Shown: positions 40,799 through 49,625 of the stretch, piece after piece
How positions within the stretch are numbered: the first letter of the stretch is position 1
How the letters are laid out: every line of letters begins with the position of its first letter
The notes under the pieces: model-generated
The model's input: only the letters and a program-made list of their open reading frames with translations
What the model was told of the DNA's origin: nothing
The model's database searches: none
Origin: Raineyella sp034933565
GTDB lineage: Bacteria; Actinomycetota; Actinomycetes; Propionibacteriales; Propionibacteriaceae
Direction of reading: 5' to 3'
DNA: 64,000 bases
NCBI RefSeq assembly: GCF_034933565.1
Contig: NZ_JAYFNG010000036.1
Location: forward strand, 36,179 to 100,178
Program-made: the position numbers and the translations under genes

Positions 40799-42592
40799 AT
40801 GACGCAGCCGCGACTGGAGGACTACGCGCTCCTCGCCGACCGGCGGACCGGGCCGCTGGTGTCCCGCGAGGGGAGCGTCGACTGGCTGTGCCTGCCGCGG
40901 TTCGCGGACGAGGCGGTCTTCGCCGCCCTGCTCGGCGACCACGGCAACGGGCACTGGTCGGTCCGCCCGGTCGACGGCACCGTGGTCGACCGGTCGTACG
41001 TGCCGGAGACCTTCATCCTGCGCACCCGGTGGCGTACGCCCACCGGGGAGGCGGTCTGTACCGACTTCATGGCCGAGCACGACGACCGGACCGACCTGGT
41101 CCGGATGGTCGAGTGCACCGGCGGGCACGTCGACATCGAGCTGGACCTGGTGATGCGGTTCGACTACGGGTCCAGCGTGCCGTGGGTGCACCGGCTGGCC
41201 GGGGACGCGGGGGAGCGGCTGGTCGCCGTCTCCGGGCCGAACGGGCTGGTCCTCGACGGCCCGCTGCCGCACTCGGTCGACCGCCACCACGCCGGCCGGT
41301 ACCCGCTGCGGGCCGGGGAACGGGAGTGCTGGACGCTCACCTGGTTCCCCAGCTACCGACCGGTGCCGGCCCGGCTCGACCCGGACGCCGAGCTCGCCCT
41401 GACCGCCACCCGCTGGCAGGACTGGAGCCGGGCGATCGCCCTGGAGGGCTGCCGCCCCGAAGTGCGCCGTTCGCTGCTGGTGCTGCGCGCCCTGACCGAC
41501 CGGGACACCGGTGGGATCGCCGCCGCCCCGACCACCTCGCTGCCCGAGGACCTGGGCGGGGTGCGCAACTGGGACTACCGCTACTGCTGGCTACGCGACT
41601 CCGCGCTGACCATCCAGGCGATGGCCACCCACGGTGCGGCCCATCACGAGTGGCGCGACTGGCTGCTGCGGGCGATCGCCGGCGACGACCGCCACCTGCG
41701 GATCATGTACGGGCTGGCCGGGGAGCACCTCGGCCCCGAACAGGAGCTCGAGCACCTGCCCGGCTACGCCGGCTCGCGCCCGGTCCGGATCGGCAACGGC
41801 GCCGCCGCCCAGTACCAGGCCGACGTCGTCGGCGAGGTGATGATGGCCCTGGACCGGCTGCGCCGGGTCGGCATCCCCGAGGACCACTTCTCCTGGTCCC
41901 TGCAGCGCCACCTGCTGCGGTACGCCGCCGCCCACGTCGACCGGCCCGACCAGGGGATCTGGGAGATCCGCGGCGAGCCGCAGTCGTTCACCCATTCCCG
42001 GGTGATGATGTGGGCCGCGTTCGACCGCGGGGTGCGGGCGGTGGAGGACTTCGGGCTGCACGGCCCGGTGGAGCACTGGCGGGCGCTGCGCGACCGGCTC
42101 CGCGCCGAGGTGGAGGAGCACGGTTACCGGGCCGACCTGGGCACCTTCACCCAGCACTATGCGACCACCGAGGTCGACGCGGCGCTGCTGGTGCTGCCGC
42201 AGTGCGGCTTCGTCGCCTGGGACGACCCGCGGATGCTGCGTACGGTCGCCCGGATCGAGGCCGAGCTGCGCGACAGCTGCGGCCTGGTGCGCCGCTACCG
42301 GACCCGGACCGGGGTGGACGGGCTGCCCGGCGACGAGGGCAGCTTCCTGATCTGCTCCTTCTGGCTGGTCAACCAGTACGCCCACACCGGCCGGCTGGCG
42401 GAGGCCGACGCGCTGTTCGAGACACTGGTGTCGTACGCCGGCGACCTGGGACTGCTGTCGGAGGAGTACGACGAGACCGCCGGGCGGCTGGCCGGCAACT
42501 ACCCGCAGGCGTTCAGCCACCTCGGCCTGGTGCAGGCCGCCGATGGGATCCTGCGGGCCCGCGGCGGACCGGGAGGCTGCGATGAGCTCTGA
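40799..42592 (+). CDS. GH15 family glucoamylase/trehalase-like protein
   Basis: 597 residues: N-terminal beta domain (GSVDWLCLPRFADEAVFAALLG) and an (alpha/alpha)6 barrel with GGVRNWDYRYCWLRDSALT and GIWEIRGEPQSFTHSRVMMW, the GH15 pattern shared with mycobacterial trehalases. Acts on alpha-glucans or trehalose, probably in the cytoplasm as no signal peptide is seen. ATG has no ribosome site; CACGAT lies six bases upstream, so it may be leaderless. Confidence 0.9.
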   Translation: MTQPRLEDYALLADRRTGPLVSREGSVDWLCLPRFADEAVFAALLGDHGNGHWSVRPVDGTVVDRSYVPETFILRTRWRTPTGEAVCTDFMAEHDDRTDLVRMVECTGGHVDIELDLVMRFDYGSSVPWVHRLAGDAGERLVAVSGPNGLVLDGPLPHSVDRHHAGRYPLRAGERECWTLTWFPSYRPVPARLDPDAELALTATRWQDWSRAIALEGCRPEVRRSLLVLRALTDRDTGGIAAAPTTSLPEDLGGVRNWDYRYCWLRDSALTIQAMATHGAAHHEWRDWLLRAIAGDDRHLRIMYGLAGEHLGPEQELEHLPGYAGSRPVRIGNGAAAQYQADVVGEVMMALDRLRRVGIPEDHFSWSLQRHLLRYAAAHVDRPDQGIWEIRGEPQSFTHSRVMMWAAFDRGVRAVEDFGLHGPVEHWRALRDRLRAEVEEHGYRADLGTFTQHYATTEVDAALLVLPQCGFVAWDDPRMLRTVARIEAELRDSCGLVRRYRTRTGVDGLPGDEGSFLICSFWLVNQYAHTGRLAEADALFETLVSYAGDLGLLSEEYDETAGRLAGNYPQAFSHLGLVQAADGILRARGGPGGCDEL

Positions 42593-45500
42593 GCCGACGG
42601 CTGCCGACCGGGGGCGTGGGGATCTGGCCGTCGCGGCCGAGCGCGCCGTGCCGACCGCCGAGCGCTGGTGGCGCGCCTCGCACCAGGGCCAGCACGGCCG
42701 CCATGACCCGCATGGTCAGCACGGTCAGCACGGTCAGCCCGGTCTCCGGGAGGTGCCGGGAGCGCTGCTCGCCCGGCTGGTCGCCGATCCCGCCGGGCTG
42801 CGGTTCCTGCTCGACTTCGTCGACGGCGTCGTCCGCCCCGAGGACGACCGCACCGCCGCGCACGCCCTGCACCGGCTGGCCCGGAGCATGCCCGACTCGC
42901 TGCCGGCCGCGCTGCGCGGCGTGCTCGACGCCGGCGGCGCCGCCGGCCCGGAGGCGCCCGGCGTCGTGGTGCCGCTGGCCCGCCGGGTGCTGCGCGCCCT
43001 GGTCGGTGACCTGGTCGTCGACGCCACCGACGACCGGCTCGGCGCCGCCCTGGCCCGGCTCTCGCCGGGCACCGACCCGTCCGCCACCCGTGGCACCGAC
43101 CTGTCCGCCACCCGTGGCACCGAGCTCAACGTCAACCTGCTCGGTGAGGCCGTGCTCGGCGACACCGAGGCCGCCCGCCGGCTGGCCGAGGTCGAGCGAC
43201 TGGTGCGCCGCGACGACGTGTCGTACGTGTCCCTCAAGGTCTCCTCGGTGCTCGGCCCGTACAACCCGTGGGGGCTCGAGGAGGCGGTCGACCGGGCGGT
43301 GATCCGGCTGGCGCCGCTCTACCGGCTGGCCGCCGAGCAGCCCCGGCCGGTCTTCCTCAACCTCGACATGGAGGAGTACCGCGACCTGCATCTCACCCTC
43401 GCCGTGTTCCGCCGGCTGCTCGACCTGCCCGGGCTGGCCGACCGGTCGGGCGGGGTGGTGCTGCAGGCCTACCTGCCGGACGCCCTGCCCGCGTACGAGG
43501 AGCTGGCCGGCTGGGCCCGGCGCCGGGTGGACGCCGGCGGTGCCCCGATCCGGGTGCGCCTGGTCAAGGGCGCCAATCTGGCGATGGAGACCGTCGACGC
43601 GGTGCTGCACGGCTGGCCGGAGGTGACCACCGGCGCCAAGGAGGCCACCGACGCCAACTACCTGCGGCTGCTCGACCGGGCCCTCACCCCACAGGCCACC
43701 GACGCGGTCCGCCTCGGCATCGCCGGACACAACCTGTTCACCCTCGCGCTGGCCTGGGAACTCGCCGGGATCCGCGGCGTACGCGACCGGATCGAGGTGG
43801 AGATGCTCGCCGGGATGGCCCCGGCCCAGGCCGAGGTGGTCCGGGCCGAGGTCGGCCGGCTGCGGCTCTACGTCCCGGTCGTCCGGCCCGAGGAGTTCGA
43901 CGTCGCGCTCGCCTACCTGATGCGCCGACTGGAGGAGAACGCCGCCCCGGGCCACTTCCTCGCCTCGCTCGCCGACCCCGACCCGGAGGCCGGCCTGGCC
44001 CGGGAACGGGACCGGTTCCGCGCCGCCCTGGCCCGCTGGGCGCAGGGCTCCGAGGCGGTCGGGCCACGCCGTCACCAGGACCGTACGACGCCCCCACCGC
44101 CGACCGGTGTCGCGGCGGAGGACCACCTGCGCCACGGCTTCCGCAACAGCCCGGACACCGACCCGGCGCTGCCGGCCGCCCAGGCCTGGGGCCGGGCGAT
44201 CCTCGCCCGGGTGCCCGACTCCCGCCTCGGCCTCACCGCGGTGGCCCGGGCCGGGGTCGACGACCCGGCCCGGCTGGCCGCGATCGTCGAGCGGACCGCC
44301 CGGGCCGGGGCCGGCTGGGCGGCCCGCACCCCGGCCGAACGGGCCGCGATCGTGCACCGGATCGGTGACGAGCTCGAGGCCGCCCGGGCCGAGCTGCTGG
44401 AGGTGGCCGCCGCCGAGTGCGGCAAGACGCTCGACCAGTCCGACCCCGAGGTGTCCGAGGCCGTCGACCTGGCCCGCCACTACGCCGCGGAGTCACTGCA
44501 CCTGGGGGGCCTGGTGGGTGGCACGTTCCGGCCGGTCGGCCTGACCGTGGTCACCCCGCCGTGGAACTTCCCGCTGTCCATCCCGCTCGGCGGGGTGGCC
44601 GCCGCGCTGGCCGCCGGCTCGGCGGTGATCCTCAAACCGGCCACCGCCGCCCGGCGCTGCGGCGCCCTGTTGGTCGAGGCCTGTCGACGCGCCGGGGTGC
44701 CGCCCGAGGTGCTGCGGCTGGTGGTGCCGGCCGACGCCGGGCTGGGTCGCCGGCTGGTCACCGATCCACTGGTGGACCGGGTGGTGCTCACCGGCTCGGC
44801 CGACACCGCCGCGATGTTCCGCCGCTGGCGCCCCGACCTCGGTCTGCTGGCCGAGACCTCCGGCAAGAACGCCATCGTCGTCACCCCGTCCGCCGACCGC
44901 GACCAGGCGGTCCACGACATCGTCGCCTCCGCCTTCGGTCACGCCGGCCAGAAGTGCTCGGCCGCCTCCCTGGTGATCCTGGTCGGGGCGGCCGCCCGCT
45001 CCACCCGGCTGCGCGACCAGCTGGTCGACGCCACCCGGTCGCTCACCGTCGGCCCGCCGACCGACCCGTCGGCCCGGATGGGGCCGCTCACCGCACCGGC
45101 CGCCGGCAAGGTCCTCCGCGGCCTCACCACCCTTGAGCCGGGCCAGCACTGGATCCTCATCCCGCGCCGGCTCGACGCCGACGGCCGGCTGTGGACCCCC
45201 GGCATCCGGGCCGGCGTCGAGGAGGGCAGCGAGTTCCACCGGGTGGAGTACTTCGGGCCGGTGCTCGGGGTGATGACGGTGCCCGACCTGGAGACCGCCG
45301 TCGAGGTGCAGAACGGCACCGACTACGGCCTCACCGCGGGCCTGCAGTCCCTCGACCCCGACGAGGTCCGCTACTGGCTCGACCACGTCCGGGCCGGCAA
45401 TCTCTACGTCAACCGGACGATCACCGGCGCGATCGTCCGGCGCCAGCCCTTCGGCGGCTGGAAGCGCTCCTCGGTCGGTCCCGGCGCGAAGGCCGGCGGG

Positions 45501-46196
45501 CCGAACTATCTGTTCGGGTTCGGCGAGGTGGTGCCCGCTCCGGTCACCGAACTCGTCGGCGAGCCGACCTCCCCGCTGCTGCGCCGGCTGCTCACGGTGG
45601 GCCGTACGGTGCTGCCGTCGGAGGACGCGGTCCGGCTCGAGGTGGCCGTCGGCCTCGACCAGCGGGCCGTGGACGAGGAGTTCGGCGTCGGTCACGACCC
45701 CGCCGCCCTGGGCGTCGAGCGCAACGTGCTGCGCTACCTGCCCACTCCGGTGCTGATCCGCCTGGGGGAGGGCCGGCCGCTGCTCGACCTGGTCCGGGAG
45801 CTCTCCGCCGCGCTCGCCCTGCCGGGCGCCGCCGGGGCCGGTCACCGGGTCTCCACCGCGATCCCGCTGCCCGCGCCGCTGGCCGGCTTCCTGGCCGATC
45901 AGGCCGTCCCCGTCGTCGTCGAGTCCGACGCGGCGTTCCTGGCCCGCCTCCCGGAGCGGATGTTCGGCCCGGACGGGCGGATCCGCCTGCTCGGCGGGGA
46001 CCGGACAGCAGTGGCGACGGTGCTCGCCGGGACGGTCGACCCGCTGGCGGCGATCGACACCGCCGTGTACGCAGGTCCGGTCGTCGACGCCGGACGGGTC
46101 GCCCTGCTGCCGTACGTCCACGAGCAGACCGTCTCGATCACCATGCACCGCTACGGCCATCCGATCCCCCCGGACCGGGCGGTCAGACCCGCTTGA
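42582..46196 (+). CDS. putA: Bifunctional proline dehydrogenase/P5C dehydrogenase
   Basis: 1204 residues. PRODH barrel at about 60-480 (SLKVSSVLGPYNPWG, LNLDMEEYRDL, RLVKGANLAMETV, AYLMRRLEENA) and aldehyde dehydrogenase domain at about 520-1000 (TPPWNFPLSIPLGG, LAETSGKN, catalytic Cys near 792 in AGQKCSAASL). No N-terminal DNA-binding domain, so it is not a repressor. Converts proline to glutamate. A His/Gln-rich stretch (residues 34-52) and a duplicated GTDxSATR unit are low-complexity insertions. Its start overlaps the GH15 stop by 11 bases; its end overlaps the convergent MFS gene by 14. Confidence 0.95.
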   Translation: MSSEPTAADRGRGDLAVAAERAVPTAERWWRASHQGQHGRHDPHGQHGQHGQPGLREVPGALLARLVADPAGLRFLLDFVDGVVRPEDDRTAAHALHRLARSMPDSLPAALRGVLDAGGAAGPEAPGVVVPLARRVLRALVGDLVVDATDDRLGAALARLSPGTDPSATRGTDLSATRGTELNVNLLGEAVLGDTEAARRLAEVERLVRRDDVSYVSLKVSSVLGPYNPWGLEEAVDRAVIRLAPLYRLAAEQPRPVFLNLDMEEYRDLHLTLAVFRRLLDLPGLADRSGGVVLQAYLPDALPAYEELAGWARRRVDAGGAPIRVRLVKGANLAMETVDAVLHGWPEVTTGAKEATDANYLRLLDRALTPQATDAVRLGIAGHNLFTLALAWELAGIRGVRDRIEVEMLAGMAPAQAEVVRAEVGRLRLYVPVVRPEEFDVALAYLMRRLEENAAPGHFLASLADPDPEAGLARERDRFRAALARWAQGSEAVGPRRHQDRTTPPPPTGVAAEDHLRHGFRNSPDTDPALPAAQAWGRAILARVPDSRLGLTAVARAGVDDPARLAAIVERTARAGAGWAARTPAERAAIVHRIGDELEAARAELLEVAAAECGKTLDQSDPEVSEAVDLARHYAAESLHLGGLVGGTFRPVGLTVVTPPWNFPLSIPLGGVAAALAAGSAVILKPATAARRCGALLVEACRRAGVPPEVLRLVVPADAGLGRRLVTDPLVDRVVLTGSADTAAMFRRWRPDLGLLAETSGKNAIVVTPSADRDQAVHDIVASAFGHAGQKCSAASLVILVGAAARSTRLRDQLVDATRSLTVGPPTDPSARMGPLTAPAAGKVLRGLTTLEPGQHWILIPRRLDADGRLWTPGIRAGVEEGSEFHRVEYFGPVLGVMTVPDLETAVEVQNGTDYGLTAGLQSLDPDEVRYWLDHVRAGNLYVNRTITGAIVRRQPFGGWKRSSVGPGAKAGGPNYLFGFGEVVPAPVTELVGEPTSPLLRRLLTVGRTVLPSEDAVRLEVAVGLDQRAVDEEFGVGHDPAALGVERNVLRYLPTPVLIRLGEGRPLLDLVRELSAALALPGAAGAGHRVSTAIPLPAPLAGFLADQAVPVVVESDAAFLARLPERMFGPDGRIRLLGGDRTAVATVLAGTVDPLAAIDTAVYAGPVVDAGRVALLPYVHEQTVSITMHRYGHPIPPDRAVRPA

Positions 46197-47472
46197 GGGC
46201 CAGTATGCCCATGCTGATTCCGCCCAGGCAGCCCGCGCCGACCAGAAACATGAGGCCGTTGCTGTAGTGCCCAGCGGACCCGATCAGCGCCCCGACGATC
46301 GTCGGCACGAACGCCGAGAGGATCTGTGCGACGCCGTTCATGACGCCGGCGGCGGCGCCGATCTGGGCGTGGTGCACGATCGTCTGCATCATCGTCCAGT
46401 AGCTGGACAGGCCGACGCCGATGAAGCCCATCGCCAGGGACAGGATCAGGGCGCTGGCGATGTTGCTCTTCACCGTGGCGCCCGCGTAGATGCACACCGC
46501 CGCGCCGAACAGGGCGATCGTCGGGAAGACGCCCTTGTGCCGGTAGCGGTCGGCGACGAAGCCGAAGATCACCACCGTGATGGCTCCGAGCATGTACGGC
46601 AGGCTGGCGAAGGTGCCGAGCTGCGCGAACGAGAAGCCACGGGCGGACTTCAGGTAGCTGGGCAGCCAGCCGATGACTCCCCAGAACACGCTCGAGGAGC
46701 AGAGGAAGCCGAGCACGATCAGCCAGAATCGCCAGTCGGCGACGAAGGCGCGGTGGGCGCCCGTCTCGGCTGCGGCCGAGGCCTTGGCGGCGCGGATGCC
46801 CGTCTCGATGTGGTCGAGCTCCTGACGGCCGACGAACCTGCTCGCGGCCGGGATGTCCTGGGTGAAGAAGAACAGCAACAGCATCGGGACGACACTGAGG
46901 CCGGCCAGCAGCCAGAAGCTCGACCGCCAGCCGTTCGCGGCCACCACCGAGGTGATGATCGGCATCGCGATCATCGGGCCGACCATCAGGCCGAGAAGCC
47001 ACGCCGCGTTCGCTTTCGACCGCTCTCGCGGTGGGAACCAGTTCGTGACGAACAGGCTCTGCATCGGCCAGTGCAGGCCCTCACCGGCGCCGAGCAGCAC
47101 CCGCGTGGCGATCATCATGCCGAACCCGCCGGCGAGGCCGCCGAGGATCACCGACACGGCCCAGACGACCACGGCGAGCAGCATGGCCCATCGTGGGCCC
47201 ATGACGTTGCCGAGCGGGGCGAGGACGATGTTGGCGACGCCGTAGGCGAGCAGGAAGACCGTCAGGAACATGCCCATCTTGGCGGGCTGCCCGGCGATGC
47301 CCATGTCGTGCAGAAACTTCGGGTCGGCCACCAGGACCGAGATGTTCGTACGGTCGAGGTAGGACACCAGCAGGGTGATGAAGAGGATGGCCGCCAGGAC
47401 CACGCGGTAGCGGGTTGGCCGGTCGGGGTGGCTGACCGCCTGTGGCGCAGCCGTCGTCTCGTTGATGACCAT
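46183..47472 (-). CDS. MFS transporter, anion:cation symporter family
   Basis: 429 residues, about 12 helices, with SYLDRTNISVLVADPKF in helix 1, EGLHWPMQSLFVTNWFPPRE between helices 4 and 5, and WLPSYLKSARGFS after the central loop, as in sugar-acid and aromatic-acid carriers (GudP/DgoT/PcaK-like). AAGGAG before ATG 47472. Substrate not known. Its stop lies inside the end of putA on the opposite strand. Confidence 0.9.
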   Translation of the reverse strand: MVINETTAAPQAVSHPDRPTRYRVVLAAILFITLLVSYLDRTNISVLVADPKFLHDMGIAGQPAKMGMFLTVFLLAYGVANIVLAPLGNVMGPRWAMLLAVVVWAVSVILGGLAGGFGMMIATRVLLGAGEGLHWPMQSLFVTNWFPPRERSKANAAWLLGLMVGPMIAMPIITSVVAANGWRSSFWLLAGLSVVPMLLLFFFTQDIPAASRFVGRQELDHIETGIRAAKASAAAETGAHRAFVADWRFWLIVLGFLCSSSVFWGVIGWLPSYLKSARGFSFAQLGTFASLPYMLGAITVVIFGFVADRYRHKGVFPTIALFGAAVCIYAGATVKSNIASALILSLAMGFIGVGLSSYWTMMQTIVHHAQIGAAAGVMNGVAQILSAFVPTIVGALIGSAGHYSNGLMFLVGAGCLGGISMGILALKRV

Positions 47473-47641
47473 GGGGAACTCCTTCGTGTGTCCGACGACG
47501 TTGTCGGTGCACCGAAATGGTTCTCCCAGATGGACCCCTGAGAAAGCTCTTCGCCCGAAAGTTTCCAGTCGCGGGAATGGGGCTGGACGCTCCCGTGATC
47601 CGTCGCTAGTGTTTCCGTTCCGCTGCTCCAGTGGTCCCGGT

Positions 47642-49042
47642 TCACTGCTCCAGCAGTCGCAGCCACACCTCGCTCGCGGTCGGGTAGCTCGGCACCGCCC
47701 GGCGTAGCGTGGCCAGGTCCAGTCCGGCGGTGATCGCGATGGTGGCCGCGTGCAGTTGCTCGGCGACCTCGGGGCCGACGAACGTCGCTCCCAGCAGCAC
47801 GTCGGTCGCTGCGTCGACCACGAGGCGGACCTGACCGTGGGCGTCGTCGCGCAGCAGGCTCGCACCGGCCGCCGACGTGTAGTCGACGTCGAGCAGCCGC
47901 ACCGCGAGGCCGTGGGCCGCGGCCTCGCGCGAGGTGAGGCCGACCGCGGCGACCTGCGGCGAGGTGAAGACCACCGTCGGCACCGGGGCGGGCAGTTCCT
48001 CGGGGGCCGGCCGGCCCTCGGCGCGGGCGGCGATCCGCCGCCCGACCATCCGGGCCTGGTGCTTGCCCCAGTGGGTGAGCAGCGCCTCGCCGTTGACGTC
48101 CCCGACGGTGTACAGCCAGTCGGGCAGGGTGCCGCCGTGCGTACGTCCCTGCAGATCGGCGGCGGTCAGGTCGAGGGCGTCCAGCCCCAGGTCGTCGGTG
48201 TTCGGCCGGCGTCCGGCAGCGACCAGCACCTCGTCGACGGTCAGGTCCGCCCCGTCGTCCAGGTGCAGGGTCAGGGCTCCGGCCGGGGCTGCCGGGTCGG
48301 TGGCCCGCTCGGCGCTGTCGACCGCGGTGTCGAGGAGCACCCGGACACCCGCCGCACGCAGACCGTCGGCCACGTCGTCGCCGGCGAAGTCCTCGAATCG
48401 CGACAGCAGGCGGTGGCGGACCAGCAGTGTCACCTCCGCTCCGAGCGCACTCATCCAGCGCGCGGCCTCGCACGCCGCGGGCCCGCCGCCGACGATCGCC
48501 AGCCGGTCGGGCACCGCGGTCACCCCGGTCGCCTCGCGCGTCGTCCAGGGTGCGACGCCGGCGAGCGGTGGGGGGATCACCGGCACACTGCCGGTCGCCA
48601 ACACGACCGCCTCGCGGGCCACCAGGTGTCGTACGTCACCGGATCGGCCGAACACCTCCACCGTGCGGTCCCCGACCAGGCGGCCGTGCCCCCGCACCAC
48701 GTCGAGACCCGCCCCGGTGGCCCAGCGCACCTGGCCGGCGTCCTGGTAGTCCGCCACCCAGCGGTCGCGCCGGGCCAGCAGGCCCGCCCGGTCCAGCGAC
48801 GGGGTGGACAGGCCCTCGAGGTTGGCCGCGGTCTCGGCCACGTCGAGCGGACGGAGCAGGGCCTTGCTGGGGATGCAGGCGTAGTAGGAGCATTCGCCCC
48901 CGAGCAGGCCGGACTCGACCAGCGCGGCGGTGCGGTCACTGCCCCGGATCGCATAGTCGGCGGCGTTCTCCCCGGCGGCGCCGCCGCCGATGACGATGAC
49001 GTCGTAGGTGGCCACGGGTCCTGCGGACGCAGAAGGGGTCAT
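47642..49042 (-). CDS. FAD-dependent disulfide oxidoreductase (LPD/MerA-like)
   Basis: 466 residues: FAD motif IVIGGGAAGENAADYA, redox disulfide GGECSYYACIPSK (CxxxxC), NAD motif AIVGGGPAACEAARWM, TVGDVNGEALLTHWG, and dimerisation domain (TVVFTSPQVAAVGLT). The usual C-terminal His-Pro-Thr is replaced by VPSYPTASE. Could be a mycothione-reductase-like or quinone-reducing enzyme; not a normal lipoamide dehydrogenase. ATG 49042 sits in a large palindrome and seems leaderless (-10 TAGGCT seven bases away). Confidence 0.88.
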   Translation of the reverse strand: MTPSASAGPVATYDVIVIGGGAAGENAADYAIRGSDRTAALVESGLLGGECSYYACIPSKALLRPLDVAETAANLEGLSTPSLDRAGLLARRDRWVADYQDAGQVRWATGAGLDVVRGHGRLVGDRTVEVFGRSGDVRHLVAREAVVLATGSVPVIPPPLAGVAPWTTREATGVTAVPDRLAIVGGGPAACEAARWMSALGAEVTLLVRHRLLSRFEDFAGDDVADGLRAAGVRVLLDTAVDSAERATDPAAPAGALTLHLDDGADLTVDEVLVAAGRRPNTDDLGLDALDLTAADLQGRTHGGTLPDWLYTVGDVNGEALLTHWGKHQARMVGRRIAARAEGRPAPEELPAPVPTVVFTSPQVAAVGLTSREAAAHGLAVRLLDVDYTSAAGASLLRDDAHGQVRLVVDAATDVLLGATFVGPEVAEQLHAATIAITAGLDLATLRRAVPSYPTASEVWLRLLEQ

Positions 49043-49073
49043 GTCACCCAGCCTAGGTGGGTGACATGACCCC
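49035..49073. promoter_or_regulatory. Perfect 16-bp inverted repeat over the oxidoreductase promoter
   Basis: Arms GGGGTCATGTCACCCA and TGGGTGACATGACCCC with a seven-base centre. On the minus strand the centre contains the -10-like TAGGCT and one arm contains the ATG start, so a bound regulator would block the start of transcription. Confidence 0.85.
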
Positions 49074-49112
49074 TGTCGGTGCGCTGCGGTGCCGCGTCGG
49101 CGGCGCCGCCGA

Positions 49113-49382
49113 TCAGACCCGGGTGAACCGCACCGTCCACTGCTCCGGCCCCTCGGTGAGGTAGGTCCGGGCGAACTGGCCCGGGGCCAGGTCCTCGAGC
49201 TGGGCCATCATCGGCAGCGGGTTGTGCGGGGCGACGACGTCGAGCTCGCCGCCGACCGGCAGCTGCGTGATCGCGCCGATGACCGCGCCGTGGCGGACGG
49301 CGTGGGGGATGTCGAGCACGTTGATCGACGGGACGGTGGTCTCGTTGTGCTCGCCGCAGCGGCACCCGGTGGAGTTGGACAT
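49113..49382 (-). CDS. DUF2249 protein
   Basis: 89 residues: Cys/His-containing N-terminus (STGCRCGEHNE), then the DUF2249 core (INVLDIPHAVRHGAVIGAI, LDVVAPHNPLPMMAQLED). Such proteins occur with hemerythrin, cupin or nitric-oxide-response genes; function not established. GGAGG before ATG and a clear TATAGT -10 box upstream in an AT-rich patch. Confidence 0.82.
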   Translation of the reverse strand: MSNSTGCRCGEHNETTVPSINVLDIPHAVRHGAVIGAITQLPVGGELDVVAPHNPLPMMAQLEDLAPGQFARTYLTEGPEQWTVRFTRV

Positions 49383-49625
49383 AGGGTCCTCCGTTCGGTT
49401 TTTTGCACACTATAGCCGTGTTTATTAACCGGAGAAAAGCGGCGTCCGTGCGGGCCGCACGGCGGCCCGCGAGTTGGCTTTCGGTGGGGCGACGGGTACG
49501 TTCGTGTGGTCGGCCCGCTGAGTCTTGCCCCGGGCCGCCGGGCGCCCGGGAACCCTCCCGATGATGCGCCGTGTCTGTCCCAGAGGGCGATGCGATCCCC
49601 CGGCAAGACACTCGAAGGAATCTCC
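49383..49625. promoter_or_regulatory. Divergent promoter region, DUF2249 and helicase
   Basis: 243 bases without a gene. Near the DUF2249 side is an AT-rich block (49400-49440), reading leftward TTAATAAACAC then TATAGT. The rest is a GC-rich leader for the helicase with AAGGA before TTG 49626. An RNA-helicase leader of this length may be regulatory, but no clear structure is seen. Confidence 0.45.

Noticed and set aside
42513..44480. 655-residue minus-strand frame opposite putA
   Set aside because: Shadow frame; no recognisable domain, while putA motifs are continuous on the plus strand.
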